The translations under genes and the position numbers were made by a program. Under the pieces are notes generated by a model. That model made no database searches, had not been told where the DNA came from, and was given only the letters and a program-made list of their open reading frames with translations. 64,000 nucleotides of DNA from Acaudatibacter sp963835495 (GTDB lineage: Bacteria > Pseudomonadota > Alphaproteobacteria > Caulobacterales > Caulobacteraceae), in assembly GCA_963835495.1 (NCBI GenBank), contig CAWIFQ010000003.1, forward strand, positions 1,550,001 to 1,614,000. Reading direction: 5' to 3'. Below are positions 15,969-27,134 of this stretch, piece by piece. Numbering within the stretch: position 1 is the first letter of the stretch; each line of letters starts with the position of its first letter.

Positions 15969-16406
15969 TCAGGGCACGATGTGGAAATTCACTATCACCG
16001 TCTTCGGGCCGTAGTCGGCCGTATCCGGCCCCTGGGCGCATTCGACATGCGCTATCACCACGCGCACCGTCCAATCCCCCGGCTGGCCCGGGGTGCCATC
16101 GATGCCGTGCAAGCCTCCATTGCCGGGCAAGTCGTTGGCCATGAGCGTCAGGCCGGGCGGCAGGTCGCCGACGACGGTCGTGTCAGTGGCGCCAGGGGCA
16201 CACGCCGCAGCATCGCCGTTCGGCGTGTCGTTGTCGAACACCACGACGTTCGCATGCATATGGTAACCGACACGACCGTCAGTATGTTCGAAAGTTATTC
16301 GGTTGAACGTTCCGGTCTGCGGACGCGCCGACGCCGGGGCCGCCATGAGGCAGGCCGCAGCGCCTAACGCGCAACTCCCGATCAAGAACGATTTTATGCC
16401 GGCCAC
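15969..16406 (-). CDS. Secreted hypothetical protein
   Basis: A 145-residue protein with a clear signal peptide (MAGIKSFLIGSCALGAAACL, cleavage near ASA-RPQT). The mature part contains TFNRITFEHTDGRVGYHMHA, two Cys in the sequence ECAQG and ACAPG regions, and ends in beta-strand-like TVIVNFHIVP. It may be a small beta-sandwich periplasmic protein with one disulfide. No family is recognised. It is transcribed away from the SnoaL-like gene at 16713, so the 306 bases between them hold two divergent promoters. Confidence 0.6.
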   Translation of the reverse strand: MAGIKSFLIGSCALGAAACLMAAPASARPQTGTFNRITFEHTDGRVGYHMHANVVVFDNDTPNGDAAACAPGATDTTVVGDLPPGLTLMANDLPGNGGLHGIDGTPGQPGDWTVRVVIAHVECAQGPDTADYGPKTVIVNFHIVP

Positions 16407-16712
16407 CTTCCCCCCTGACGATGTGCCGGCAGCGGCTTACGTGCGCTACAAGACCAGCCCGGAGGCAGGTTATCCGCGCCGTACTCGCATGTCGATGAGC
16501 CTTCGTCGAAACCGAGAAGTCCATAGGACGATCTCCTCGATTCTAGAAGGTCGTCGTCCGGTGGACGAGGCGCGTTGCGACAAATCAGGCGGGGCTCATA
16601 TCGTGGACGCTGCCCCTGCCGAGGACCCCATCGTCGTTGCCGACCGTCGGCTTCCGAGGCTACGCTCGTTCCAGCAGCCCTGCCAACGACGCTGCGAGCA
16701 AGGGGGGGACAG
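16407..16712. other. Intergenic region between divergent genes
   Basis: These 306 bases separate two divergently transcribed secreted-protein genes. No conserved coding pattern, tRNA or repeat is visible. A run of seven G at about 16701-16708 lies just upstream of the ATG at 16713 and may act in ribosome binding. Promoters are presumed but no clear consensus was found. Confidence 0.4.
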
Positions 16713-17174
16713 ATGCGCGATACCATAGTGGCCATCGCCGTTGCGGCTGCGTCGTTGACCGCCGCCGCAGCGTGGGCTTCGGACGGGACGGACGTCCTCG
16801 CGGTGGTGAAGGACTACAATGCCGCGATCAACAAGGGCGACCAGAAGGCGGCGGCCGCCGATTGCTCGCCCCAACTCTCGATCACCGACGAGTTCGCGCC
16901 GTACAGCTGGCAGGGCGCTGACGCCATGGTCGGATGGTTCGCTGACTACGCCACCTGGACCAAGCAGAACGTCGTAACGAACGACACCGTAGCGCTGGCC
17001 AAGCCGTGGCGTGTCGAGGTCGACGGCGACCATGCCTACGCTGTCGTCCCTGCGACCTTCACCTACACGAAGAGAGGCGCCAAAGTCGTCGAGGCTGGAT
17101 CTGTTTGGACCTTCGCCTTGCAGAAGGCCGCTGGCCAGTGGCGGATCGTCTCCTGGGCTTGGTCCGAGCGCTGA
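16713..17174 (+). CDS. Periplasmic NTF2-like (SnoaL-type) protein
   Basis: A 153-residue exported protein with signal peptide MRDTIVAIAVAAASLTAAAAW. The mature domain has the NTF2/SnoaL fold layout: an N-terminal helix pair (VLAVVKDYNAAINKGDQKAA), a strand carrying SITDEFAPYSWQGAD, a helix containing AMVGWFADYATW, and a C-terminal curved sheet (AYAVVPATFTYT, WTFALQKAAGQWRIVSWAW). This fold covers isomerases, hydrolases and simple binding proteins; the sequence does not reveal a catalytic set. It is monocistronic. Confidence 0.75.
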   Translation: MRDTIVAIAVAAASLTAAAAWASDGTDVLAVVKDYNAAINKGDQKAAAADCSPQLSITDEFAPYSWQGADAMVGWFADYATWTKQNVVTNDTVALAKPWRVEVDGDHAYAVVPATFTYTKRGAKVVEAGSVWTFALQKAAGQWRIVSWAWSER

Positions 17175-17534
17175 CTCGTTGCGCTGCTAAAGCACGCTCG
17201 ATGGCATGGCCAGTTTGGGTCGAAACTCGTCATCGCGATCAGGTCTGAGAGCCGACGTCACGACCTTCCGTCTCCATCCGGACGGCCCGAAAGCGCCGAT
17301 CGACGCTAAGGCCGCCAGGGAGGCCGTACACGGGATTCGTAACGTTACTAGTAGTATTCTAGCCGACGACCCCGCCGAGGGGCTCCAGGAGCCCTCCAGA
17401 CGCCCTGGCGGGGCCTTCGGCCGGCAGCCTAAGGATAGTGCAGGCGGAACGGACAAGCGTGGACCCCAAACGCGATTGCCGCGTTGTCTTATCCAGCCAA
17501 GCCAAGCGCGGCGACAAATGGGAGCAAAAAGACA
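17175..17534. other. Intergenic region with strong secondary structure
   Basis: No convincing gene is present in these 360 bases. A palindrome GTAACGTTAC lies at 17339-17348 in an AT-richer patch. Between 17370 and 17413 the sequence can form a two-level hairpin: CCCCGCC (17370-17376) pairs with GGCGGGG (17407-17413), enclosing an inner AGGGGCTCC/GGAGCCCT stem. A small RNA or the end of the upstream transcript could explain it, but no T-run follows. Confidence 0.35.
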
Positions 17535-17792
17535 ATGGGTATCCTCGCATGGATCGTGCTGGGCCTGATCGCCGGGTTCATCGCCAGCAAGATCGTCAAT
17601 CACACCGGCTCGGGCTTACTGATGGATATTGTGCTGGGTGTCGTCGGCGCCCTGGTGGGCGGCTTTCTGTTCAGCATGTTCGGCGCGGTCGGCGTGACCG
17701 GGTTCAACATCTACTCGATGCTGGTCGCTGTGGTCGGCGCGGTGGTGGTGCTGTGGCTCTACCACATGCTCATCGGCCGACGCGCCCTCTGA
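17535..17792 (+). CDS. GlsB/YeaQ/YmgE family small stress membrane protein
   Basis: An 85-residue inner-membrane protein with three hydrophobic segments. The family pattern is clear: MGILAWIVLGLIAGFIASKI at the start, the Gly-rich central helix MDIVLGVVGALVGGFLF and a final helix VAVVGAVVVLWLYHMLIGRR. Such transglycosylase-associated proteins are induced by envelope or general stress; their function is poorly known. The ATG at 17535 is preceded by GGGAGC. A strong terminator lies 25 bases after the stop. Confidence 0.9.
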   Translation: MGILAWIVLGLIAGFIASKIVNHTGSGLLMDIVLGVVGALVGGFLFSMFGAVGVTGFNIYSMLVAVVGAVVVLWLYHMLIGRRAL

Positions 17793-17817
17793 CGGCGTTT
17801 CGATACCGCGCCTGATC

Positions 17818-17858
17818 GAAATCCCGTCGCCGGTTCCCGGCGGCGGGATTTCTTATTT
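17818..17858 (+). terminator. Rho-independent terminator after the GlsB-family gene
   Basis: Arms GAAATCCCGTCGCCGG (17818-17833) and CCGGCGGCGGGATTTC (17837-17852) form a 16-base stem with one mismatch around a three-base loop, followed by TTATTT. It also abuts the ppiA stop on the other strand and may serve both convergent genes. Confidence 0.85.
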
Positions 17859-18743
17859 CACCTCGACCGGCAGCTTCACGTCGCAGACGGTGAAGTCGAT
17901 CGGGTTGGAGGCGGCCATCGCGCGCTGGATCGCCGCCTTGGCCCAAGGGCTGGCCGGATCCACCACGCGCACCTTCGGCCGGCTGGCCTCGGGCATGTCC
18001 GCCACCACCTTGACGCTGATCATCTTGTCCTGCGGCGGGGCCACGGGCTCGCCGGTCTTGATCGCATCGACCACGTCCTGGCCAGCCAGCACGCGGCCGA
18101 ACGCGGTGTAGTTCTTGTCGAGCGCGTGGGTGCCGTGGTCGATCGAGCTGGCGTTGGTTCGCATCAGGAAGAACTGGCTGTTGCCGCTGTCCGGCTGGTC
18201 CGAGCGGGCCATGCCGAGCACGCCGGGACAATAGGTCCCCCAGGCCTGCACGCGGTGGTCGGCGGTGAGCAGGCCAAGGTCCATGGTCTGGCTGATCACC
18301 GGCAGGCTGCCGAGGAAGCCCTCCTCCACGCCGTTGGTCTTGAACACCAGCGCGAACGGGGTGTCGGCGCCGCGCTTGAAGGTGAACTCTGGCGGCAGAT
18401 TGGGCAGCGACGAAGCGCCGACGCCGCTGTCGACCGGATCGCCGGTCTGATCCATGAAGTTGTCGATCACCCTGAAGAACACCCGGCCGTCGTAGACGCC
18501 CTGGCGGGCCAGGGTGCGGACCCGGTCCGCACTGGTCGGCGCCGCCAGGTCGTTCAGTTCGACCAGCACGCGGCCCTTGGTGGTCTCGATCACCAGCAGG
18601 TCCTTGGGGTCGGGAATGCGCATGTCGGCGTCGGTGGGCGGAGCGACCGTGGCCGCCGCGGCGGCAGGCGGAGGCTTGGCGGCGAGCGCCGGGCCGGCGG
18701 CGAGAATCACAACAGCGAGGGCGGAGAGTGGCGCGAGCTTCAT
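17853..18743 (-). CDS. ppiA: Periplasmic cyclophilin-type peptidylprolyl isomerase
   Basis: A 296-residue exported cyclophilin that isomerises X-Pro bonds in envelope proteins. A signal peptide (MKLAPLSALAVVILAAGPAL) precedes an Ala/Pro-rich linker, then the cyclophilin domain from about residue 48 (LLVIETTKGRVLVELNDLAA). The active-site set is recognisable: VFFRVIDNFMDQTGDP (FxRV-FMxQGGD type), GVLGMARSD, NSQFFLMRT and YTAFGRVLAGQDVV. An insertion of about 30 residues between the second and third motifs and a C-terminal extension of about 70 residues make it longer than the E. coli protein. It follows coaD by 40 bases in the conserved gyrA-coaD-ppi order. Confidence 0.9.
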   Translation of the reverse strand: MKLAPLSALAVVILAAGPALAAKPPPAAAAATVAPPTDADMRIPDPKDLLVIETTKGRVLVELNDLAAPTSADRVRTLARQGVYDGRVFFRVIDNFMDQTGDPVDSGVGASSLPNLPPEFTFKRGADTPFALVFKTNGVEEGFLGSLPVISQTMDLGLLTADHRVQAWGTYCPGVLGMARSDQPDSGNSQFFLMRTNASSIDHGTHALDKNYTAFGRVLAGQDVVDAIKTGEPVAPPQDKMISVKVVADMPEASRPKVRVVDPASPWAKAAIQRAMAASNPIDFTVCDVKLPVEVK

Positions 18744-18783
18744 GCGCCCTGGCTAACGCGGCGGGCGAAGCGCGACAAGCGCC

Positions 18784-19275
18784 TCAGCCGCGGCCCGCTT
18801 TCGCCAGCAGCCGGCGGTTCACGCCTGGCGAGACGAACGGCGTCACATCGCCCCCCATGCTGACGATCTCCTTCACCAGCCGCGAGGCGATCGCCTGGTG
18901 ATGCGGGTCAGCCATCAGGAACACGGTCTCGATCTCGCGGTCGAGCTGTTGGTTCATGGAAGTGAGCTGGAACTCGTGCTCGAAGTCGGAGAAAGCCCGC
19001 AGGCCCCGCACCAGCACCTGCGCCCCAAGCGACCTGGCGGCGTTTATGGTCAGGCCGGAGTATCCGTGCACCACGATTTCGGCCTGGGCCTGCAGATGCG
19101 CCGTCTCCTCGCGGGCGATCTCCATCCGCTCCTCGAGGCTGAACAGCGCCGTCTTGCCGGTGTCGACCGCCACCCCGATCACCAGCTTGTCCACCAGCTT
19201 CACGGCACGGCCGATGATGTCGAGGTGCCCGTTGTGGATCGGGTCAAAGCTGCCCGGGTAGAGGCCGACGCGCAT
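18784..19275 (-). CDS. coaD: Phosphopantetheine adenylyltransferase
   Basis: Catalyses the reversible transfer of AMP from ATP to 4'-phosphopantetheine, the penultimate step of coenzyme A synthesis. The nucleotidyltransferase motif (T/S)xGxH appears as SFDPIHNGHLDI near residues 10-21, with VRGLRAFSDFEHEFQLTSMN and the late motif SRLVKEIVSMGG. About 163 residues, normal length. The ATG at 19275 starts MRVGLYPGSFDP directly; an in-frame upstream start at 19380 would add a non-homologous leader. It is cotranscribed with ppiA. Confidence 0.95.
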   Translation of the reverse strand: MRVGLYPGSFDPIHNGHLDIIGRAVKLVDKLVIGVAVDTGKTALFSLEERMEIAREETAHLQAQAEIVVHGYSGLTINAARSLGAQVLVRGLRAFSDFEHEFQLTSMNQQLDREIETVFLMADPHHQAIASRLVKEIVSMGGDVTPFVSPGVNRRLLAKAGRG

Positions 19276-19427
19276 CATCGAGGACTCCAAGACAGCGCTG
19301 CCCGCGGCGCCGCCCGAGCTTCGACGGGGAAAACGGCCCGAAGTCAATCGGCGGCGGGCGTCGTTTTCATTGTCACGCAATGTGTGTTCCTGTTACGTTC
19401 CGACAGGCCCAAGCCACGACTGAAGAA

Positions 19428-19829
19428 ATGGTCCACGAACAACACGAATCTCACGAACGGATTCTGCATGCCGAGGAGGCTTATCGAATTCAGGGCGCCG
19501 TCTTCGAGGTCAACATGCAGATGGGGGCGGGGTTCCTCGAAGCTGTATATCAAGAATGCTTGGCGCTTGAGTTCGCGGCCCGCGGCATTCCTTTCAAAGC
19601 CAACGTCGCTTTGCCTCTCGCCTACAAGGGACGACCACTAAGCCAGAGCTATCGTGCTGACTTCATCTGCTTCGATCGCATCATCGTCGAATTGAAAGCC
19701 CTGGCGGCACTCACTACGGAACACCGCGCGCAGGTGCTGAACTACTTGCGGTGCACCAATTTGAAGCTGGGCCTGCTGGTGAATTTCGGATGCGCGCCGA
19801 AGGCGCGCGTCGAGCGTCTTGTGCTCTGA
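19428..19829 (+). CDS. GxxExxY family protein (PD-(D/E)XK nuclease-like)
   Basis: A 133-residue protein with the family's name motif in MGAGFLEAVYQECL (G-x2-E-x2-Y near residues 32-40), then an acidic-plus-VELK strand: YRADFICFDRIIVELKALAA, which matches the D-(x)n-ExK core of PD-(D/E)XK nucleases, and the end LNYLRCTNLKLGLLVNFG. Enzymatic activity has not been established for the family as far as I know. The N-terminus MVHEQHESHERILHAEEAY is low-complexity and is encoded by one arm of an inverted repeat whose partner lies just past the stop. The gene sits between coaD and gyrA, where no gene is expected, so insertion is likely. Confidence 0.88.
   Translation: MVHEQHESHERILHAEEAYRIQGAVFEVNMQMGAGFLEAVYQECLALEFAARGIPFKANVALPLAYKGRPLSQSYRADFICFDRIIVELKALAALTTEHRAQVLNYLRCTNLKLGLLVNFGCAPKARVERLVL
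19431..19460 (+). repeat. Left arm of CACGAA-type inverted repeat around the GxxExxY gene
   Basis: The arm 19431-19460 contains three spaced copies of CACGAA. Its reverse complement is found at 19841-19870 with 25 of 30 positions identical. This left arm is inside the coding sequence, 3 bases after the start codon, and encodes the His/Glu-rich N-terminus. Confidence 0.75.
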
Positions 19830-19840
19830 TCTTGAACTCG

Positions 19841-19870
19841 GCGTTCGTGTCTTTCGTGTCGTTCGTGGAC
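19841..19870 (-). repeat. Right arm of CACGAA-type inverted repeat around the GxxExxY gene
   Basis: The arm at 19841-19870 reads as TTCGTG units on the plus strand and pairs with 19431-19460 at 25 of 30 positions. It begins 11 bases after the stop codon at 19829, so the two arms enclose the gene almost exactly. Confidence 0.75.
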
Positions 19871-19950
19871 AAACAGCGGCTCGATGCGCGCCACTGCACG
19901 AGCTTTGGCCCGGTGGGCGGACATCCAGCCCGCCCACCAAACCCGACAAC

Positions 19951-20388
19951 TCACTTGAAGTGGATTTCCACGCCGGTCGGGGCGAGGGAGAGCTTGAGGC
20001 CGGCCGAGGTCGAATGGGCCCGGATCTCGACGCCCTTGTCGTTGCGCATGTCGATCTCGCCTTCACCCGCCCCGGCTGTCGCGGAGGCGTTGACGGCGGT
20101 GTAGACGCCCTCGATGTCGCGGGCATGCTCCAGGTGGAAGACTTCGCCCTCGGCGTTGAACTTATCCGCGCCGATGGCCCCGACGCCGATGCCGTTGACG
20201 CGCAGCGGGATGCTCCGGCCGTGGAAATGCAGCGTGCCGCCGCCCCAGTTGATCGAGGCGAGGAAGGCCACCGAGCCACCGCCGAAGTGAATGGTCGCGT
20301 CTGGCTCGGCGGAGGCGGCCGACGCGGCGAACAGTCCGCCCGCCAGTGCGGCCGCGGCCAGGGCGCGGATAGGTGTGACGAATTTCAT
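19951..20388 (-). CDS. Secreted hypothetical protein with Gly-rich beta-strand repeats
   Basis: A 145-residue exported protein with signal peptide MKFVTPIRALAAAALAGGLF, cleavage near ASA-EPDA. The mature domain carries VAFLASINWGGGTLHFHGRS, then LRVNGIGVGAIGADKF and ends with KGVEIRAHSTSAGLKLSLAP. I recall similar proteins (a WGGGTLxxxG block followed by VNGIGVGxVG) as widespread uncharacterised periplasmic or outer-membrane-associated proteins; no function is known to me. The second Met (20388) is preferred over 20403 because GGAGA lies at better spacing before it. It is divergent from the glutathione transferase gene. Confidence 0.65.
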   Translation of the reverse strand: MKFVTPIRALAAAALAGGLFAASAASAEPDATIHFGGGSVAFLASINWGGGTLHFHGRSIPLRVNGIGVGAIGADKFNAEGEVFHLEHARDIEGVYTAVNASATAGAGEGEIDMRNDKGVEIRAHSTSAGLKLSLAPTGVEIHFK

Positions 20389-20605
20389 TAGCCAGGTCTC
20401 CATGATAGCTACGCTCAGTAACGGAGCTGGCGCGATTGCGTTCCCGCCGCCGAACGGCGTTCGTCCCCAGCCGGCGGCAGAACGCGTTACCGCGCGCTTG
20501 GTTCAAGGTCCGCCTGGCGTCAACGTATCGGAGTTGATCGCGGCGACTGGTGAAGCCACGCCGTGCTACCCACATCGGGTGCGCAACATGCCTGGAGCTC
20601 AACGA

Positions 20606-21478
20606 ATGTCCGACACGCCCGAGTACGTCCCGCCCAAGGTCTGGACCTGGAACAAGGAGAGTGGCGGCCGCTTCGCCGCGATCAACCGCCCGATCGCCGG
20701 GCCGACGCACGAGGCGGAACTGCCGGTCGGCAAGCATCCGTTCCAGCTCTATTCGCTGGCGACGCCCAACGGCATGAAGGCGACGATCATGTTCGAGGAA
20801 CTGCTGGCGGCGGGGCACAAGGGCGCGGAATACGATGCCTGGCTGAGCCTGATCGACGGCAAGCAGTTCGGCAGCGGCTTCGTGGCAGTGAACCCGAATT
20901 CCAAGATCCCGGCGCTGATGGACCGCAGCGGACCGGAGCCGTTCCGGGTGTTCGAGTTGGGCGCGATCCTGCTGCACCTGGCGGAAAAGTTCGGCGCTTT
21001 CCTGCCCGCCAGCGGCAAGGCGCGGGCCGAGACGCTGTCGTGGCTGTTCTGGCAGATGGGCAGCGCGCCTTACCTCGGCGGCGGCTTTGGCCACTTCTAC
21101 GCCTACGCCCCGATCAAGATCGAATATGCGATCGACCGTTTCGCGATGGAGGTGAAGCGCCAGCTGGACGTGCTGGATCGCCGCCTTGCTGACTCCCCCT
21201 ACCTCGGCGGCGACGACTACTCGATCGCCGACATCGCGGTGTGGCCCTGGTACGGCGCCATGGCCAAGGGCCTGCTCTACGGCGGCGGCGAATTCCTGGC
21301 GGTCGAGGAATACAAGAACCTGCGGCGCTGGACCGACGGCATCGCCGAACGCGCGGCGGTGAAGCGCGGCATCATGGTCAACCGCGCCTGGGGCGACCCG
21401 GCCGGCCAGCTGCACGAGCGCCACGACGCCAGCGACTTCGAGACCAAGACCCAAGACAAGCTGGCGACGGCGACCTGA
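20606..21478 (+). CDS. yghU: Glutathione transferase family protein, YghU type
   Basis: A 290-residue GST-fold protein of the Nu class, close in layout to E. coli YghU, a glutathione-dependent disulfide-bond reductase. The N-terminal extension VPPKVWTWNKESGGRFAAIN and GPTHEAELPVGKHPFQLYSL are typical of YghU. The thioredoxin-fold part has the GSH-binding NPNSKIPALMD and VFELGAILLHLAEKFG, and the helical domain has SIADIAVWPWYG (N-capping box). The ATG at 20606 gives the family's usual N-terminus. The gene is convergent with gyrA, only 12 bases away, in a position normally occupied by no gene between gyrA and coaD. Confidence 0.9.
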   Translation: MSDTPEYVPPKVWTWNKESGGRFAAINRPIAGPTHEAELPVGKHPFQLYSLATPNGMKATIMFEELLAAGHKGAEYDAWLSLIDGKQFGSGFVAVNPNSKIPALMDRSGPEPFRVFELGAILLHLAEKFGAFLPASGKARAETLSWLFWQMGSAPYLGGGFGHFYAYAPIKIEYAIDRFAMEVKRQLDVLDRRLADSPYLGGDDYSIADIAVWPWYGAMAKGLLYGGGEFLAVEEYKNLRRWTDGIAERAAVKRGIMVNRAWGDPAGQLHERHDASDFETKTQDKLATAT

Positions 21479-21490
21479 GCCGGCGCCCGG

Positions 21491-24312
<2,822 letters not shown>

Positions 24313-24563
24313 CTTGGGGAATCAGTCGCTGTGAATCAGACGCTTAGATAGGCGCCATGGTTAGCATCCGCGACCCCGCCGCGCCACCATTTGCGGGACG
24401 AACGCCGACTCCGTGTGTGGGGCGGGATTAGGTTCGCTTCCCGCTTGCGGCGGACGGCCGAATGAGCAAAGACCCTGTAGCCGGTTGACTATCCCGTGTG
24501 ATCAACTTTCTGGTGAACCACGATCGGCCGCGGTTCGAACCAGCAGTGTTGCGAGGAGTGAGC

Positions 24564-25901
24564 TTGGCGGCCGCACTGATGCAGTTCTCGGCGTCGGATC
24601 AACGCATCCACACAGCCGTCGGCCAGAAAGTCGGCGGCGTCATCCGGCTCGATGCCGCAGCCGGATTTGGGCTGTTCGGGCCCTACGTGGACCTCCCTTC
24701 CGGCCCCTGCGTCGCGCGCGTCTTCCTCGACGGACCGGCCAAGGGTCAGGTCACGATCGATTTGCTCGCCGAGGGATGTCTAGTGCTGGCCTCGCGCGCC
24801 ATCGAGCTCAGCACCGTTCCGGTGGGCCAGCCTCTGGAGTTGTCTGCAGATCTGGCAGTTCCGTATTCCGCCTGCGAGGTGCGGCTCGCCTGTGCGCCGG
24901 GGGTGCGCGCCGACATTGTCCGCGTCACCATTGAGGTGTCGCAGCTAGAGGCTGAGACGGGCGATCGGTCATCCCGGGATGAGAATTTCAGGTTTCTATT
25001 TTCCGCGCTGATGCTGCGCACGCCCGCCGACGAAGAGGTCGCGGCGATGTTGGCCGTCAATAGCCCCAGCGCCGCGGCGTCGATGCTTTGTTCGACCCCC
25101 GAGTTCGTCATGAAGCATCCAAGCTTCACCCCAAAGCCGATGGCTGACTCCCTCACGCCCGCCGTCGCCAACGGGGTCAATGTCTTAGTGCCGTCCAACG
25201 ACTGGGTGCATTGGGGGACGGCCCAGGGTTGGGACTATGAGACCTGGGTTGCCGGCGCCATGCGGCGGATTCTAAGGCCTGGCTCGGTCTTCATCGACAT
25301 TGGCGCCAACACCGGCGTCCTGACGATGCTGGGGGCGGCGCTGGTGGGCGACGGCGGACGTGTCTACGCGGTCGAGGCCAGCATCGAGAACGCGGCGGTG
25401 ATCCTGGCCAATGTCCGCAACTCCAAGCTTGCCAACACCGTGATCCTGCCGGTCGCCGTGACCGACAAGAAGGGCGTCGAATTCATTTCGGTCGACTACG
25501 GTGGCAGCAACAAGTTCGTGCGCGCCGAGACGGCTGACTCCAAGAACTACGAATTCGAGCCCATCGCCACCGACACACTCGACAGCCTGCTGGCGCACCT
25601 CGACCGCGTCGACCTGATCAAGATCGACATCGAGGGTCGGGAAGGATCGGCGTTCCGCGGCGCTGGCGAACTGATCGCCAGAACCCGCCCCCAGATCATC
25701 GGCGAATACCACTTCGCCTATCCAGAAGCATGGTACGCCAACGAACTGGTAGCCATGGGCTACAGCATGAGCGTTCTGGCGCGAGACGGGACTGTGGAGG
25801 CGCTCGGTCGGGACTTGGAGTTACTGCAGGCGGCCGCGGCCAAACAACTGAACGATCATGGCACCTGCCTGGAAGTGCTCTTCACGCCCAGTGCCATCTG
25901 A
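24564..25901 (+). CDS. FkbM family methyltransferase with N-terminal accessory domains
   Basis: A SAM-dependent methyltransferase of the FkbM family, which O-methylates sugars or hydroxyl groups of natural products and glycans. The SAM site is FIDIGANTGVLTMLGA (about residue 245), followed by YAVEASIENAAVI, DLIKIDIEGREGSAF (post-motif D-x-EG typical of FkbM) and IIGEYHF. Before it come a beta-rich domain (about 1-130) and a helical segment (about 140-190, LFSALMLRTPADEEVAAML) resembling the DUF4214-type linker. The TTG at 24564 is preferred, with GAGGAG upstream; a GTG at 24498 is possible. It lies between ssb and gyrA on the opposite strand, and its end overlaps the acetyltransferase gene by 46 bases. 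Confidence 0.8.
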   Translation: MAAALMQFSASDQRIHTAVGQKVGGVIRLDAAAGFGLFGPYVDLPSGPCVARVFLDGPAKGQVTIDLLAEGCLVLASRAIELSTVPVGQPLELSADLAVPYSACEVRLACAPGVRADIVRVTIEVSQLEAETGDRSSRDENFRFLFSALMLRTPADEEVAAMLAVNSPSAAASMLCSTPEFVMKHPSFTPKPMADSLTPAVANGVNVLVPSNDWVHWGTAQGWDYETWVAGAMRRILRPGSVFIDIGANTGVLTMLGAALVGDGGRVYAVEASIENAAVILANVRNSKLANTVILPVAVTDKKGVEFISVDYGGSNKFVRAETADSKNYEFEPIATDTLDSLLAHLDRVDLIKIDIEGREGSAFRGAGELIARTRPQIIGEYHFAYPEAWYANELVAMGYSMSVLARDGTVEALGRDLELLQAAAAKQLNDHGTCLEVLFTPSAI

Positions 25902-26434
25902 GGGGCGTTGGGCGCACGTTTCGACGACTGGCTCAGGCGTTGAAGCTTTGCCGTTGTGTCGGCTTCCTGAGAGGTCATTCCTGTGATCTTGAAACCTTGC
26001 CGCGTCCAGAACCTGAGCGCCGGGGCGTTCTGCGACTGGACAATCAGCCTGACGGTTCGGCCGTCTTGCGCGGCGATCCAGTCGCGGACGGCGGCGTAGA
26101 ACGACGAGCCGACGCCACCGGCGCGTCGCTTTGGTTCGAGCATCATCAACCCGAGATACCAGCTCGCCGGCGACGGATAGTTTCGAAGCAGTTCGACAAC
26201 GCCGGCCAAACTCTGTCCGTCGAAGAGCCCGACGACGATCTTGTCGGCGGGCGGGAGATTGGGCGGCTTGTCGTGGAGCAAGGCCAGCCCGTCACCCGGC
26301 GCGGGGTTTCGCCCCTCGGCGGGACGCACAAACTCGGCGCAACGGACGTGAAGCCGGTCAAGTTCGATGCCGTCGGCATCGCCCAGAACCCTCGTCTCGA
26401 AGCCCGAGACACTGAACAACCGGAAACACTCCAC
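25856..26434 (-). CDS. GNAT family N-acetyltransferase
   Basis: A GCN5-related acetyltransferase that moves acetyl from acetyl-CoA to an unknown amine. The core motif A is seen as SWYLGLMMLEPKRRAGGVGS with the pyrophosphate-binding RRAGGVG, followed by DWIAAQDGRTVRLIVQSQN and the motif B ending APALRFWTRQGF. The start is uncertain: no ATG is available, and GTG at 26434 (VECFRLFSVSGFETR) is preferred over a TTG at 26500. The 3' end overlaps the FkbM gene by 46 bases in opposite orientation. The pair lies between ssb and gyrA. Confidence 0.75.
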   Translation of the reverse strand: MECFRLFSVSGFETRVLGDADGIELDRLHVRCAEFVRPAEGRNPAPGDGLALLHDKPPNLPPADKIVVGLFDGQSLAGVVELLRNYPSPASWYLGLMMLEPKRRAGGVGSSFYAAVRDWIAAQDGRTVRLIVQSQNAPALRFWTRQGFKITGMTSQEADTTAKLQRLSQSSKRAPNAPQMALGVKSTSRQVP

Positions 26435-26574
26435 GGCGGGTGCGGTGGGCGACAGCTTACCGCTTGCGAGTGACCGGTTTACAGCCTTTGGCGGACGCAA
26501 ACACGGGTCCAGGCCCTCGCAACGCCTTCTTGCCTGGATCCCGGCCTTTCGGGATGCGCGGTGTCAGGGCCCGC

Positions 26575-27045
26575 CTAGAACGGGATCTCGTCGTCGAGGT
26601 CGGCGGAGAAGGTTTCCTTTGGGCCGCTAGACTGGGTGCGGCCGCCGGCGGAATAGCCGCCGAAGTCGCCTTCCTCGCGGCCGCCGCCCTCGCCCTTGCC
26701 GTCGAGCATGGTCAGTTCGCCGCGGAACTTCTGCAGCACCACCTCGGTGCTGTACTTCTCGGCGCCCGACTGGTCGGTGAACTTGCGGGTCGAAAGCTGG
26801 CCCTCGATGTAGACCTTCGAGCCCTTGCGCAGGTAGTTCTCGGCCACCTTCACCAGGTTGTCGTTGAAGATCACCACCCGGTGCCACTCGGTGCGCTCCT
26901 TGCGCTCGCCCGAAGTGCGGTCGCGCCAGGTTTCCGAGGTGGCGAGCGAAAGATTGGCGACCCGGTCGCCCGAGTTGAGCGTGCGGATTTCGGGATCGCG
27001 CCCGAGATTACCCACCAGAATGACTTTGTTGACGCTGCCGGACAT
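26575..27045 (-). CDS. ssb: Single-stranded DNA-binding protein
   Basis: Binds ssDNA as a tetramer in replication, repair and recombination. The OB fold is complete: VNKVILVGNLGRDPEIRTLN, WHRVVIFNDNLVKVAENYLRKG and VYIEGQLSTRKFTDQSGAEK. A Gly-rich linker leads to the conserved C-terminal tip DLDDEIPF that contacts partner proteins. 156 residues, normal. The ATG at 27045 is the family start; an in-frame upstream start at 27117 has no homology. A GTTC-N7-GTTC motif lies 90-104 bases upstream and may place ssb under LexA control. Confidence 0.97.
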   Translation of the reverse strand: MSGSVNKVILVGNLGRDPEIRTLNSGDRVANLSLATSETWRDRTSGERKERTEWHRVVIFNDNLVKVAENYLRKGSKVYIEGQLSTRKFTDQSGAEKYSTEVVLQKFRGELTMLDGKGEGGGREEGDFGGYSAGGRTQSSGPKETFSADLDDEIPF

Positions 27046-27134
27046 GTCGCGGCTCCCTTTGATCGCCCGGCGACCCAACGCGCCGGCATCCGTCGCCGAA
27101 GCTAGTCCGACTCCCAACGCGGCGCAAGCAGTTT

